From positions 1 through 64,000 of the forward strand of contig NZ_BOOA01000047.1 of NCBI RefSeq assembly GCF_016862995.1: a stretch of DNA of 64,000 nucleotides, written 5' to 3'. The notes under the pieces are model-generated. The model was given only the letters and a program-made list of their open reading frames with translations. It did no database searches and was not told the DNA's origin. Source of the stretch: Acrocarpospora phusangensis (lineage in GTDB: Bacteria > Actinomycetota > Actinomycetes > Streptosporangiales > Streptosporangiaceae). Numbering within the stretch: the stretch's first letter is position 1; each line of letters opens with the position of its first letter. Both the position numbers and the translations under genes were made by a program. Below, piece by piece: positions 43,223 through 51,762 of the stretch.

Positions 43223-44302
43223 ATGGATGCTCGCAGGGTTCGCGGAGTGGCGGCCGCGTTGGTCGCAGTGGCGGTTACCGCGCTCGCGGCCGCCTGCGGC
43301 GGGGGCGGGGGCTCCGCTGGGACGACGACCGGGGCCGGGAGCGAGGCGCCGGCCGCGGCGGGGGAGGTGCGGCTCGGGTTCTTCCCGAACATCACGCACT
43401 CGACCGCGCTGGTGGGGGTCGAGAAGGGCTTCTTCACCAAGGCGCTCGGCAGCAACGTCACGCTCAAGACCAGCACCTTCAACGCGGGGCCCGCGGCGAT
43501 CGAGGCGGTCTTCTCGGGCGCCATCGACGCCACGTACATCGGCCCGAACCCGGCGATCAACGCCTGGGAGAAGTCCAAGGGCCAGGCCATCAAGATCGTC
43601 GCGGGGGCCGCGTCCGGCGGTGTCTACCTGGTGGTCAAGCCGGAGATCAACACGATCGAGGACCTCAAGGGCAAGAAGGTCGCGACGCCGCAGCTGGGCA
43701 ACACCCAGGACGTGGCGCTCCGCTACTACCTCGACGAGAAGGGCATCAAGACCGACACCAAGGGCGGCGGCGAGGTGTCCATCGTGCCGCAGGAGAACTC
43801 GCTGACCCTGCAGACCTTCGCCACCGGCGACATCGACGCCGCGTGGGTGCCGGAGCCGTTCGCCAGCCGCCTCATCCAGGAGAGCGGCGGCAAGGTCCTG
43901 ATCGACGAGCGGGACCTGTGGCCCAACAAGCAGTTCGTCATCACCCACCTGATCGTCCGGCAGGAGTGGGCGAAGGAGCACCCTGACCTGGTCAAGAAGC
44001 TGATCGAGGGCCACGTCGAGTCCACCGCGTTCATCAAGTCCGACCCGGCGGGAGCCGCGGCCGCGGTCAACAAGCAGCTGGAGGCGCTGACCGGCAAGCC
44101 GATCAAGCCCGAGGTCCTGGACGCCGCGTTCAAGAACATCGAGTTCACCAACGACCCGATCGCCTCCTCCCTGGTCGGCAGCGCCGACCACGCCATCAAG
44201 GTCGGCCTGCTCCAGCCGGTGGACCTGAACGGCATCTACGACCTGACCGTCCTCAACGGGGTCCTGGCCGCCAAGGGAGAGACGGCGGTGAGCGACAAGT
44301 GA
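43223..44302 (+). CDS. ssuA: SsuA/TauA-type substrate-binding lipoprotein (sulfonate or similar)
   Basis: The 359-residue lipoprotein has a signal peptide ending LAAACGGGG (cysteine at about residue 26) and the NMT1/SsuA-like binding fold: VRLGFFPNITHSTALVGVEKGFF, FNAGPAAIEAVFSGAIDATYIGPNPAI and later GDIDAAWVPEPFASRL. Such proteins bring aliphatic sulfonates, taurine, nitrate or thiamine precursors to an ABC importer. The ATPase and permease genes follow with overlaps. The neighbouring cysteine-free Rrf2 regulator favours sulfur compounds. The start ATG has GGGAGAAG upstream. Confidence 0.86.
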   Translation: MDARRVRGVAAALVAVAVTALAAACGGGGGSAGTTTGAGSEAPAAAGEVRLGFFPNITHSTALVGVEKGFFTKALGSNVTLKTSTFNAGPAAIEAVFSGAIDATYIGPNPAINAWEKSKGQAIKIVAGAASGGVYLVVKPEINTIEDLKGKKVATPQLGNTQDVALRYYLDEKGIKTDTKGGGEVSIVPQENSLTLQTFATGDIDAAWVPEPFASRLIQESGGKVLIDERDLWPNKQFVITHLIVRQEWAKEHPDLVKKLIEGHVESTAFIKSDPAGAAAAVNKQLEALTGKPIKPEVLDAAFKNIEFTNDPIASSLVGSADHAIKVGLLQPVDLNGIYDLTVLNGVLAAKGETAVSDK

Positions 44303-45090
44303 CAGCTCCTGCTCAGGAGCTCGGATCCGGCCGGACGGATGGGCAGCGCCCCGCCGTCCGGCTGGACGCCGTCTCCAAGGTGTACGGCCGGGGCGCCAAC
44401 AGCCTGCTCGCCCTCGACAAGGTGTCCCTGGACGCCGTGCAGGGCGACTTCGTCTGTTTACTGGGCGCGTCCGGCTGCGGCAAGAGCACCCTGCTCAACC
44501 TGGTCGCCGGCCTCGACCGCCCCACCACCGGCGACATCGACACCGGCGAACGCAAGATCGCGATGATGTTCCAGGAGCCCGCGCTGTTCCCGTGGCTCAC
44601 CGTCTCCGGCAACATCGAACTCGCCCTGCGCGTCCAGGGACTGGACCGCAGGGCCCGGCGTGCCCGGGCCGCCGAACTTCTGGACGTCGTGCACCTGGGC
44701 GGCTTCGCCAAGAAGCGCCCCCACGAACTCTCCGGCGGTATGCGCCAGCGGGTCTCCCTCGCCCGCGCCCTCGCCCAGGAGGCCGACCTGCTCCTGATGG
44801 ACGAGCCGTTCGGCGCCCTCGACGCGATGACCCGCGACCTGCTCCACGACGAGCTCGAACGCATCTGGCGGGAGCGCAACCTGGCCGTCCTGTTCGTCAC
44901 CCACAACGTCCGCGAGGCCGTACGGCTCGGGGATCGGGTGGTGCTGCTGTCCAGCCGCCCCGGACAGGTCATCGAGGACTATCCGGTACGGCTGGCGCGC
45001 CCGCGCCGTACGGAGTCGGCGGACGTGGCCGAGCTGGCGGGCACGATCACTGAGCGGCTCAAGGAGGAGGTGCGCCGCCATGGCCGTTGA
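44299..45090 (+). CDS. ssuB: SsuB-type ABC transporter ATPase
   Basis: The 263-residue ATPase has Walker A GASGCGKST (about 56-64), Q-loop MMFQEPALFPW, signature LSGGMRQRVS (about 145) and Walker B LLLMDEPFGALD (about 165), as in SsuB/TauB. It powers uptake with the permease SsuC. The GTG start overlaps the ssuA stop in GTGA, and the 3' end overlaps ssuC by 11 bp. Codon 54, next to Walker A, is a rare TTA leucine (44458-44460). Confidence 0.92.
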   Translation: MTAPAQELGSGRTDGQRPAVRLDAVSKVYGRGANSLLALDKVSLDAVQGDFVCLLGASGCGKSTLLNLVAGLDRPTTGDIDTGERKIAMMFQEPALFPWLTVSGNIELALRVQGLDRRARRARAAELLDVVHLGGFAKKRPHELSGGMRQRVSLARALAQEADLLLMDEPFGALDAMTRDLLHDELERIWRERNLAVLFVTHNVREAVRLGDRVVLLSSRPGQVIEDYPVRLARPRRTESADVAELAGTITERLKEEVRRHGR

Positions 45091-45949
45091 GGCGCCCAAC
45101 CGGCTGAACGAGCAGATCGCGGGTCTGGACGCGCTGGAGATCCAGGTCAAGCGGAAGCGCGGCGTCGCGGCCCTGCTGTGGGGCCGGATCTGGCCGATGC
45201 TGATCGCGGTCGGCATCGTGCTGGCCATCTGGGAAGGCGTGGTGCTGGCCGGCTTCTGGCCGGAGTACGTCTTCGCCGGCCCCTTCACCGCGCTGGAGGA
45301 GCTGGCGAACCGCCTGGGCACGGCCGAGTTCTGGCACGCGATCGCGACCACCATGCGCCGCGGGCTGAGCGGGTTCGCCCTGTCCATCCTGGTCGGTGTG
45401 GTGATCGGGGCCGCGGTGTCCCGGATCCGGCTGCTGCGGGCCGCGTTCGGCTCGCTGATCACCGGCCTGCAGACGATGCCGTCGATCGCCTGGTTCCCGC
45501 TGGCCATCCTGCTGTTCGGCCTGAACGAGAGCGCCATCACGTTCGTGGTGGTGCTGGGCGCCGCGCCGTCCATCGCGAACGGCCTGATCACCGGAGTCGA
45601 CTACACCCCGCCGATCCTGCTGCGCGCCGGGCACGTGCTCGGCCTGCGCCGGATCGCCCTCTACCGGCACCTGATCCTGCCGGCCTCGCTGCCGTCGTTC
45701 CTGGCCGGGCTCAAGCAGGGCTGGGCGTTCGCCTGGCGGTCGCTGATGGCGGGCGAGATCTTGGTGATCATCGCCAACCAGCCCTCGCTGGGCGAGCAGC
45801 TGCACTACGCGCGTGAGCTGGCCGACTCGGCCCGCCTGCTGGCCACCATGATCGTGATCCTGATCATCGGTGTGCTGGTGGACGTGCTGTTCGGGGTGGC
45901 GGACAGCGCCCTGCGCCAGCGGTGGGGCCTGGACCAGCGGATCGGCTGA
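45080..45949 (+). CDS. ssuC: SsuC-type ABC permease
   Basis: The 289-residue permease has an N-terminal cytoplasmic tail and six membrane helices. The ATPase-contact loop is in TPPILLRAGHVLGLRRIALYRHLILPASLPSFLAGLKQG, and the end LVDVLFGVADSALRQRWGL is typical of SsuC/TauC. AAGGAGG lies before ATG 45080, inside the ssuB end. The three genes form a complete importer. Confidence 0.92.
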   Translation: MAVEAPNRLNEQIAGLDALEIQVKRKRGVAALLWGRIWPMLIAVGIVLAIWEGVVLAGFWPEYVFAGPFTALEELANRLGTAEFWHAIATTMRRGLSGFALSILVGVVIGAAVSRIRLLRAAFGSLITGLQTMPSIAWFPLAILLFGLNESAITFVVVLGAAPSIANGLITGVDYTPPILLRAGHVLGLRRIALYRHLILPASLPSFLAGLKQGWAFAWRSLMAGEILVIIANQPSLGEQLHYARELADSARLLATMIVILIIGVLVDVLFGVADSALRQRWGLDQRIG

Positions 45950-45955
45950 CGGCAG

Positions 45956-46357
45956 GTGCTGCGCCTGTCGGCACGCACCCAGTACGCGCTGCGCGCGGCG
46001 GTGGAACTCGCCGCCGCGCCCGGCGCCCCGGTCCCGGCGGAACGCATCTCCGCCGCGCAGCACATCCCGCGCCGGTTCCTCGACAACATCCTGCTCCAGC
46101 TGCGCCGGGCCGGGCTGATCAACAGCCAGCGCGGGCCGGACGGCGGCTACTGGCTGGCCCGCCCGGCGGCGGAGATCAGCCTGGCCGACATCATCCTGGT
46201 CATCGAGGGCGTCACCCAGGAGAACGACCGTTTCCCCGGGGTGTCGGAACCGCTGGAAAAGGTGCTGGGAGCGCTGCGCGAGCATCAGAACCACCTGCTC
46301 GCGGAGATCACGCTCGCGCACGTCGCAGGGGGCTCCTTGCCCGACCTATCACGCTGA
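45956..46357 (+). CDS. Rrf2-family regulator without cysteines (CymR-like)
   Basis: The 133-residue protein has the Rrf2 winged helix-turn-helix: RLSARTQYALRAAVELA, ERISAAQHIPRRFLDNILLQLRRAGLI and GPDGGYWLAR. It has no cysteine at all, so it cannot hold the iron-sulfur cluster of IscR or NsrR. Cysteine-free relatives include CymR, which senses cysteine supply with CysK and represses sulfur genes. It starts 6 bp after ssuC, with GTG as start codon, so it probably regulates this operon; the palindrome at 43193-43203 is a candidate site. Confidence 0.85.
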   Translation: MLRLSARTQYALRAAVELAAAPGAPVPAERISAAQHIPRRFLDNILLQLRRAGLINSQRGPDGGYWLARPAAEISLADIILVIEGVTQENDRFPGVSEPLEKVLGALREHQNHLLAEITLAHVAGGSLPDLSR

Positions 46358-46448
46358 TGTGACGGACTGCGCGGTAGGTCCCTTACGCCCCTCTAGTTAT
46401 GGAAGACTCCCCATCCAGTGGTATTCGCCGTGTGCAGAGGCAGGCGTG

Positions 46449-47981
46449 ATGGGAACTCCGGGTCAGCTGATCGTGAAGCGATATCGGCTGGTACGGGCAC
46501 TCGGCCAGGGCAGCACCGGCATCGTCTGGGAGGGCCACGACACCCTCCTCGACCGCCCGATCGCGATCAGGGAGGTGCTGCTCCCGTCCGGGCTCAGGGA
46601 GAGCCGCCGCCTGGCCCTCGCCCAGCGCGTCACCCGGGAGGCCCGCCACGCCGAACGGCTCAGGCACCCGAACGTGGCCGCCGTCTACGACGTCGCCGAG
46701 GACGAGGGCACCCCCTGGATCATCATGGAATTGGTACGGTCCCGGTCGCTGGACGGGATCGTGGCCAGCGACGGCGTGCTCAGCCCGGAGCGCGCGGCCG
46801 CCATCATGCGGCAGATCCTCGCCGCGCTCACCGCCGCGCACGCCGCCGGCTTCCGGCACGGTGACGTACGCCCGGCCAACATCCTGGTCGGGCACGACGG
46901 GCGGGTGCTGTTAGCCGACTTCGGGGTGAGCGTCCTGGCCGACGATCCGGCCTTCGCCGGGCGTGCGGGGGAACGTTCCCCCGCGCATGGGGAAGCGGCC
47001 AGCGCGACCCGGGGTGTGGGTGCGTTCCTGGCGCCGGAGCGCTCCGGCGGGGAGGGCGCGCGGGACGCCTCCGACCTGTGGTCGCTGGGGGCGAGCCTGT
47101 ATCTGGCCGTCACCGGACGGCCGCCCGCGGCGGTGTGGCCGAGCGCGAAACCCGGGCAGGCGATGGGCGGCCCGGACCTGTCCGCCGTGCCCGCGGAGTT
47201 GAAGCCGCTGCTCACCGGCCTGCTGGCGCGGGACCCGAAACGGCGGTTGCCGCCGGACGTGGCGGACCGCATGCTGGCGGAGCTGGAGCCGCCGCCACCG
47301 GTGCCGGAGGCCAAGCCGCGGCGGGGCCGTGGCCGGTTGATCGCGTTGGGCGCGGCGTCGGTGGTGCTGGCGGGCGCGGTCGGCGGGTGGGCGCTGATGC
47401 GGCCGCAGCCGGGGGTGACCGAGACGCTCAGCGCGTACTCGTCCAGCCCGACGCCGAGCGCGGCGTCAGCCGTCACACCCTCGCCTTCGCCCAGCCCGGT
47501 CGCGGCGCCGCGGCTCAAACTGGCCTGGTACGAGGCGCCCGCCGGGTGGCGCGCGGCCGTGCCCCGGAAATGGCGCCTGGAGGAAACGCAGTATTCGCTC
47601 TGGTGGCTCGACCCGGACGGCCGGGCCCAGTTGAACGTGGAAGTCACCAACCAGAGCGGCACCGACCCGCTGGCGGCGCTGCACGAGGCTGAGGCGTTCC
47701 TGTATCCGAACGTGAAGAACTACGACAAGGTACGGCTGCGCACGGTGGCGTCGAAACACGGCACCGCCGCCGACTGGGAGTTCGCCTGGCTGCAGCGGAA
47801 GACCTCCACCGACACACACCTGGTCAAGGGCGTCTCCTACCACCAGTACCGGCGGGTCATCTCCACCGGTACCACCACGAGCGTGCTCACCTGGACCACG
47901 ATGGCCGACGATTGGGATCGCCTGCGCCCCACCATGGTCCGCGTCTTCCGCCTGTACGAACCGCCGAAGGACCCCGCCTGA
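46449..47981 (+). CDS. Membrane Ser/Thr protein kinase homologue with altered catalytic motifs
   Basis: The 510-residue protein has a kinase domain (residues about 10-275), a Pro-rich linker, one helix (LIALGAASVVLAGAVGGWALM, about 298-318) and an extracellular C-terminal domain of unknown fold. The glycine loop is GQGSTGIVWEG. The invariant VAIK lysine is arginine (R41 in IAIREV), and HRDxKPxN reads HGDVRPAN (137-144), so the HRD arginine and the following lysine are changed. D139, DFG (157-159) and the APE region remain. It may be a weak kinase or a pseudokinase. Codon 155, just before ADFG, is a rare TTA leucine. ATG 46449 has AGAGG upstream. Confidence 0.86.
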   Translation: MGTPGQLIVKRYRLVRALGQGSTGIVWEGHDTLLDRPIAIREVLLPSGLRESRRLALAQRVTREARHAERLRHPNVAAVYDVAEDEGTPWIIMELVRSRSLDGIVASDGVLSPERAAAIMRQILAALTAAHAAGFRHGDVRPANILVGHDGRVLLADFGVSVLADDPAFAGRAGERSPAHGEAASATRGVGAFLAPERSGGEGARDASDLWSLGASLYLAVTGRPPAAVWPSAKPGQAMGGPDLSAVPAELKPLLTGLLARDPKRRLPPDVADRMLAELEPPPPVPEAKPRRGRGRLIALGAASVVLAGAVGGWALMRPQPGVTETLSAYSSSPTPSAASAVTPSPSPSPVAAPRLKLAWYEAPAGWRAAVPRKWRLEETQYSLWWLDPDGRAQLNVEVTNQSGTDPLAALHEAEAFLYPNVKNYDKVRLRTVASKHGTAADWEFAWLQRKTSTDTHLVKGVSYHQYRRVISTGTTTSVLTWTTMADDWDRLRPTMVRVFRLYEPPKDPA

Positions 47982-48044
47982 CGCCGCGTGACACCTGTGA
48001 TCGCGGCATTCGGTCAGCGTGGTCTCGGCTGGAGAAACTGCAAA

Positions 48045-48614
48045 TCAATCATGATCAGTGTGGTGGTGCCCAGCTGATCCGGTGGGCGGGCCGCGTGCTC
48101 CGGGAACCGTGAACGCCGCCAGGTGCGCGGTCTCGTGACCGTGCTGACCGCGCTGCCGGATCTGCGGCGCGCCCGCCGGGCCGGCCAGGGCCGAGACGGC
48201 CATGTTGGAGGCCTGACCGGGATTGCGCACGCTGGCATACCAGGTGTGGAGCTTGGTGAGGTCGGTCAGTTTGACGCCCATGAAGGCTGGATCTGGGCGA
48301 TTCTGATCGGGCGCCCCGCGTGTCGTGGTGGTCCACACCGACGTTCGCAGGTTCACCCGGTGCGAGCGGTGCGGAGTCATGACCAGGACCCCGCGCATCT
48401 CGCCGACACCGCGTATTTCACTGACGCCGTTTATGCCGCTGGAGACGTCTATCTGCTGGGCCGGCCGCTGCTGCGCGTACGCATGGGAGGCCGCCGCGAA
48501 GGGCAGCACGAAAGCCGCGCAGAGCGTCAGTGTCATGACCACGGCCGCCACCATGGCCCGTCTGACCGCTGAGACGGTGCGCCGACACCGCCCAGTCAAT
48601 GCCATAACAGACAT
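48045..48614 (-). CDS. Small secreted protein of unknown function
   Basis: The 189-residue protein has a clear signal peptide: a basic start (MSVMALTGRCRRTVSAVRR), a hydrophobic core (AMVAAVVMTLTLCAAFVLPF) and an AYA cleavage site near residue 48. The mature part contains the short repeats SEIRGVGEMRGV and a His-rich end (GHHHTDHD). ATG 48614 is preferred because AGGGGA lies about 8 nt upstream. I recognise no domain. The end faces the kinase gene convergently, and a gene-poor stretch lies upstream. Confidence 0.6.
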   Translation of the reverse strand: MSVMALTGRCRRTVSAVRRAMVAAVVMTLTLCAAFVLPFAAASHAYAQQRPAQQIDVSSGINGVSEIRGVGEMRGVLVMTPHRSHRVNLRTSVWTTTTRGAPDQNRPDPAFMGVKLTDLTKLHTWYASVRNPGQASNMAVSALAGPAGAPQIRQRGQHGHETAHLAAFTVPGARGPPTGSAGHHHTDHD

Positions 48615-49564
48615 AGACAATCCCCTAATCGACAAAACACGCATTCACTTACGGGGGGATTGAAGCTCTCAAGGGCTTTGATGCCCTGGGTTATTGCCGT
48701 TAAACACGTGACTGGTGTTACTCAAGTAAAGAACGACAATGGAGGCGGAGCACGGCACCTAAATGGGATGAGACGGCCACAAGTGAACCCTTCAAAAAGC
48801 CGCATGACCGCACGGAAGGACGAAACCCCGGCTTCCCCGAATCTATCCCCGGAGACCGGCGCCGACCGCCCGGAATCCGGGACCTTCCGGCACCAATTCC
48901 CACGCACCGTTATCCGTGGTACGGCCTCCGCGACGCCCCGGCAGCATTTTCCGGACATCAGCGATGGTTTCCCTGGAACCGGGATTTCCGAGGCCAGATC
49001 CCCGTAGGCCCACCGGCCGCGAGCCGAGCGCTCCCCGGCCGGCCAACGCGGTGAACTCGGAAAAAGGGCCGGTCGCCGGGTTTCGGACATAGCCTGACCA
49101 GCTACGCCTTTGCTAAATTCCGCGCGCTTCGGAAGAACCTTTCGCGCGAGTTCGACGAGCGTGAGCACGTAGGTAGTCAGGAGAGCGAGGAGGCGCTTAG
49201 CCCCCCAACTCGCCTGAACATCCCAGAATCGGTACACACTTCCCCCTTAACGACGTCCACCGCCTGCCGGCCAATTCGGGGGTGAAAGGTCTGCGACCTC
49301 AATTGGCTGCTCATTGCGACAGCGCCAGACCTACCCTGCGCTTCGAGCTCAAAACCTAGAAAGATAAACGTCCACTTCCATCACCAATGAAGCCTTTGAA
49401 GGGCCTCTGAATGGCCCTGCCCCAGCGTTTTCGTTGATTTCCGACTGCTAACACAATTACCGCGATATCCAGCCCGAAGTACCGCCTCCCCAGGCCGCCC
49501 CGACCTGTGGCATGATGCTGACTGACAGTGGAAACGGTTTTCACATTCACTCAGGAGTGCGCTC
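48615..49564. other. Gene-poor stretch of 950 bp with a Zur-like box at its right end
   Basis: No convincing gene is visible, and base composition is clearly less GC-rich than the neighbours. Several short frames on both strands lack ribosome-binding sites and look like no known family. The right end holds an extended -10-like TGGCATGAT (49508-49516) and the Zur-like inverted repeat (49529-49543) for the next gene. The rest could be remnants of lost genes or hold an RNA; I see no clear tRNA or riboswitch. Confidence 0.5.
49529..49543. promoter_or_regulatory. Zur-like inverted repeat upstream of the CooC-like ATPase gene
   Basis: TGGAAACGGTTTTCA is a 7-1-7 inverted repeat with one mismatch; the flanking G and C extend the arms to eight. 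It matches 12 of 15 positions of the Fur-family zinc regulator box TGAAAATGATTTTCA. It lies 21 bp before the ATG and just after a likely transcription start, where a bound repressor would block transcription. Confidence 0.55.
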
Positions 49565-50506
49565 ATGCGAGTGGCGTTCGTCGGCAAGGGCGGCAGCGGC
49601 AAGACCACCATGTCGTCCCTCTTCGCGAGGTACGCGACGACGGGTGGCCCGGTCGTCGCCATCGACGCGGACATCAACCAGCACCTCGGCCTGGCCCTAG
49701 GCGTCGAGACGACGCCCCCGCCGATGGGCGCCCGCCTCACCGACATCAAGGACTACCTGCGCGGCGACAACCCGCTCATCCCGTCGGCGGCGGCCATGGT
49801 CAAGACCACGCCGCCCGGCCGCGGCTCCCGCAGGCCGGGCGTCGGCGACGCGTTCTTCCTGGACAACTTCGGCGTCCGCGACGGCGGCCTGCACCTGATG
49901 GCCACCGGCCCCTTCGACGCCGACGACCTGGGCGTGGCCTGCTACCACTCCAAGATCGGCGCGGTCGAGCTCTACCTCAACCACCTGGTGGACGGCCCGC
50001 GGGAGTACGTGGTGGTGGACATGACCGCGGGCGCGGACTCCTTCGCCTCCGGCCTGTTCACCCGCTTCGACCTCACCTTCCTGGTGGCCGAGCCCACCCG
50101 GCAGGGCATCCGCGTCTACGAGCAGTACCGGGAGTACTCGGCCGGGTTCGACGTGCCGCTGGCGGTCGTCGGCAACAAGGTGCAGTCGCCGGGGGACGTC
50201 GCCTTCCTGCGGGACCACGTCGGCGACGCCCTGCTCACGACGATGTCGCACTCCCCCGCCGTACGGGCCATGGAGCAAGGTCGGTCGTTCACGCTCCGGG
50301 ACCTGGAGCCCGGCAACCTCGCGGCCCTGGCCGCCATGCGCGCCGCCGTGGACGCCCAGGAGAAGGACTGGGACCGCTTCGCCCGGCAGACCGCCGAGTT
50401 CCACGTGAAGAACGCCCACTCCTGGGCCAACCGCGCCACCGGCACCGACCTGACGACCCAGATCGACCCCGACCACGCCTACGGCCCTGCCCCCGCCCTG
50501 GCTTGA
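49565..50506 (+). CDS. CooC/ParA-like P-loop ATPase of unknown function
   Basis: The 313-residue protein has the deviant Walker A FVGKGGSGKTTMSS (residues 5-18), IDADINQHLG (about 36-45) and VVVDMTAGADSFASG (about 150-164), as in CooC and other SIMIBI-class ATPases that load metals into enzymes or position proteins. No carbon monoxide dehydrogenase or nickel enzyme gene is near. It is followed by a small conserved gene, and the two probably form an operon. A Zur-like box in the leader suggests a link to metal supply. CAGGAG lies 8 nt before ATG 49565. The family appears widespread in actinomycetes but uncharacterised as far as I know. Confidence 0.82.
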   Translation: MRVAFVGKGGSGKTTMSSLFARYATTGGPVVAIDADINQHLGLALGVETTPPPMGARLTDIKDYLRGDNPLIPSAAAMVKTTPPGRGSRRPGVGDAFFLDNFGVRDGGLHLMATGPFDADDLGVACYHSKIGAVELYLNHLVDGPREYVVVDMTAGADSFASGLFTRFDLTFLVAEPTRQGIRVYEQYREYSAGFDVPLAVVGNKVQSPGDVAFLRDHVGDALLTTMSHSPAVRAMEQGRSFTLRDLEPGNLAALAAMRAAVDAQEKDWDRFARQTAEFHVKNAHSWANRATGTDLTTQIDPDHAYGPAPALA

Positions 50507-50581
50507 CGGCCTGAACGAGTGGATACGAGTGTCTCCTCCCCGACAGGTGGAGGCACCGAGATGCCGACATAGCGTCGGATG

Positions 50582-50612
50582 GATCTCTTTGAGTCAGTTA
50601 GATCTCTTTGAG
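50582..50612 (+). repeat. Direct repeat of 12 bp in front of the 128-residue gene
   Basis: GATCTCTTTGAG occurs at 50582-50593 and again at 50601-50612, a 19-bp period. The second copy runs into the ribosome-binding site AGAGGAGA. It may be a regulatory site or a simple duplication. A small CCGAC/GTCGG hairpin lies just before the first copy. Confidence 0.7.
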
Positions 50613-50624
50613 AGGAGAAAGCAC

Positions 50625-51011
50625 ATGTCGCTGACCGTTTCCCGCGATCTGCTCGACCAGGCCACGGAAGGGGATGTCGACGACGCGGCCTTCGTGGCCT
50701 GCGTACGCGACTCGCTGCCCTACGCCTGGTCGGTGATCAGCGGCCTGGTCGAGCAGCGTGCCACCAGCGGCGCCGAGTTCGCCGACAACCTCGTCGCACC
50801 GCCGGACGAGGCCGCCCGTGGCCAGCTCCTGCGCTGCCTGGCCAGCGACTCGATGCGCGGTGCCCTGGAACGCCACTTCGGCATCCGCCTGGCCTTCCAG
50901 AACTGCCACCGCGTCGCGGTCTTCCACCCGGGCGCCACGGCCGCGCTCGCCGAGTTCACCAGCCCCCGGGCGCAGATCCTGAACCAGAAGCCCGAACTCG
51001 TGGACTGCTGA
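50625..51011 (+). CDS. Conserved small actinobacterial protein, partner of the CooC-like ATPase
   Basis: The 128-residue soluble protein starts MSLTVSRDLLDQATEGDVDDAAFVACVRDSLPYAW and ends LNQKPELVDC. It has a mostly helical look and conserved-looking cysteines in VACVRDS, LRCLAS, FQNCHRVAVF and the final Cys. No signal peptide or membrane helix is present. The GAGAGGAGA site and ATG 50625 are clear. I recognise the type as a conserved actinomycete family without known function. The cysteines with CHRV could bind a metal, which would fit the neighbouring ATPase, but this is inference. Confidence 0.8.
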   Translation: MSLTVSRDLLDQATEGDVDDAAFVACVRDSLPYAWSVISGLVEQRATSGAEFADNLVAPPDEAARGQLLRCLASDSMRGALERHFGIRLAFQNCHRVAVFHPGATAALAEFTSPRAQILNQKPELVDC

Positions 51012-51058
51012 ACCGATCCCCCGTGGCCCTGCCCAGCCGGGTGGGGCCACGGATGCGA

Positions 51059-51736
51059 TCAGCCGAAGAGCGACAGCTGACCCTCGCCCGCCAGGGCGTT
51101 GCGGTGGCGCTTGAGGTGCCGCCACTGCGGCAGGTCGTCCAGGTACGACCAGGACAGCCGGTGGTGCGGGGTGGGACCGAGCTCGGCCAGGGCCTGCTGG
51201 TGCGCGGGGGACGGATAGCCGGCGTTGTCGGCGAAGCCGTACGCGTCGAAGCCGAGGGTGGCCATGTGGGTGTCGCGACGGACCTTGGCCAGGACGGAGG
51301 CGGCGGCGACGGAGACGCAGGTGAGGTCGCCCTTGATCTCGCAGCGCACCGGCCAGGGCGGGCCCAGGTAGTCGTGTTTGCCGTCGAGGATCACCGCGTC
51401 CGGCCGCACCGGCAGGGCCTCCAGCGCCCGGCGGGCGGCCCGCCGCAGGGCCTCGGTCATGCCGAGCGTGTCGATCTCCTCGACGCCGGCCTCGCCGTGG
51501 CCGATGCCCACCGCCCACCCCTCGATCGCCTCGACCATGGCGGCGCGGCGTTTGACGGTGAGCATCTTGGAGTCGGTGAGGCCGGCCGGCGGCTCGGACA
51601 GGTCGGTCACCACCGCGCAGACCGACACCGGGCCGGCCCAGGCGCCGCGGCCCACCTCGTCCACTCCGGCGACGACCGTCGCCCCGCCCGCGGTGGTGAG
51701 CAGGCGTTCCAGGTCATAGGTGGGGGCATCCGTCAC
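51059..51736 (-). CDS. rnhB: Ribonuclease HII
   Basis: RNase HII cuts RNA from RNA-DNA hybrids and removes ribonucleotides from DNA. The 225-residue protein has the catalytic [11 protein letters not shown] (about 27-37), the third acid in [11 protein letters not shown] (about 122) and [13 protein letters not shown] (about 149) with the last aspartate. The start GTG 51736 is chosen because TAGGTT lies 7 nt upstream (leaderless pattern), and the longer open frame has no family similarity. The gene points toward the 128-residue gene. Confidence 0.94.
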   Translation of the reverse strand: MTDAPTYDLERLLTTAGGATVVAGVDEVGRGAWAGPVSVCAVVTDLSEPPAGLTDSKMLTVKRRAAMVEAIEGWAVGIGHGEAGVEEIDTLGMTEALRRAARRALEALPVRPDAVILDGKHDYLGPPWPVRCEIKGDLTCVSVAAASVLAKVRRDTHMATLGFDAYGFADNAGYPSPAHQQALAELGPTPHHRLSWSYLDDLPQWRHLKRHRNALAGEGQLSLFG

Positions 51737-51762
51737 GCCGCTCAACCTACTGTCCCGCGGGG

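Noticed and set aside
48722-49237. 171-codon minus-strand frame in the gene-poor stretch
   Set aside because: No ribosome-binding site, no recognisable family, and composition does not match neighbouring genes; kept only as a possible remnant.
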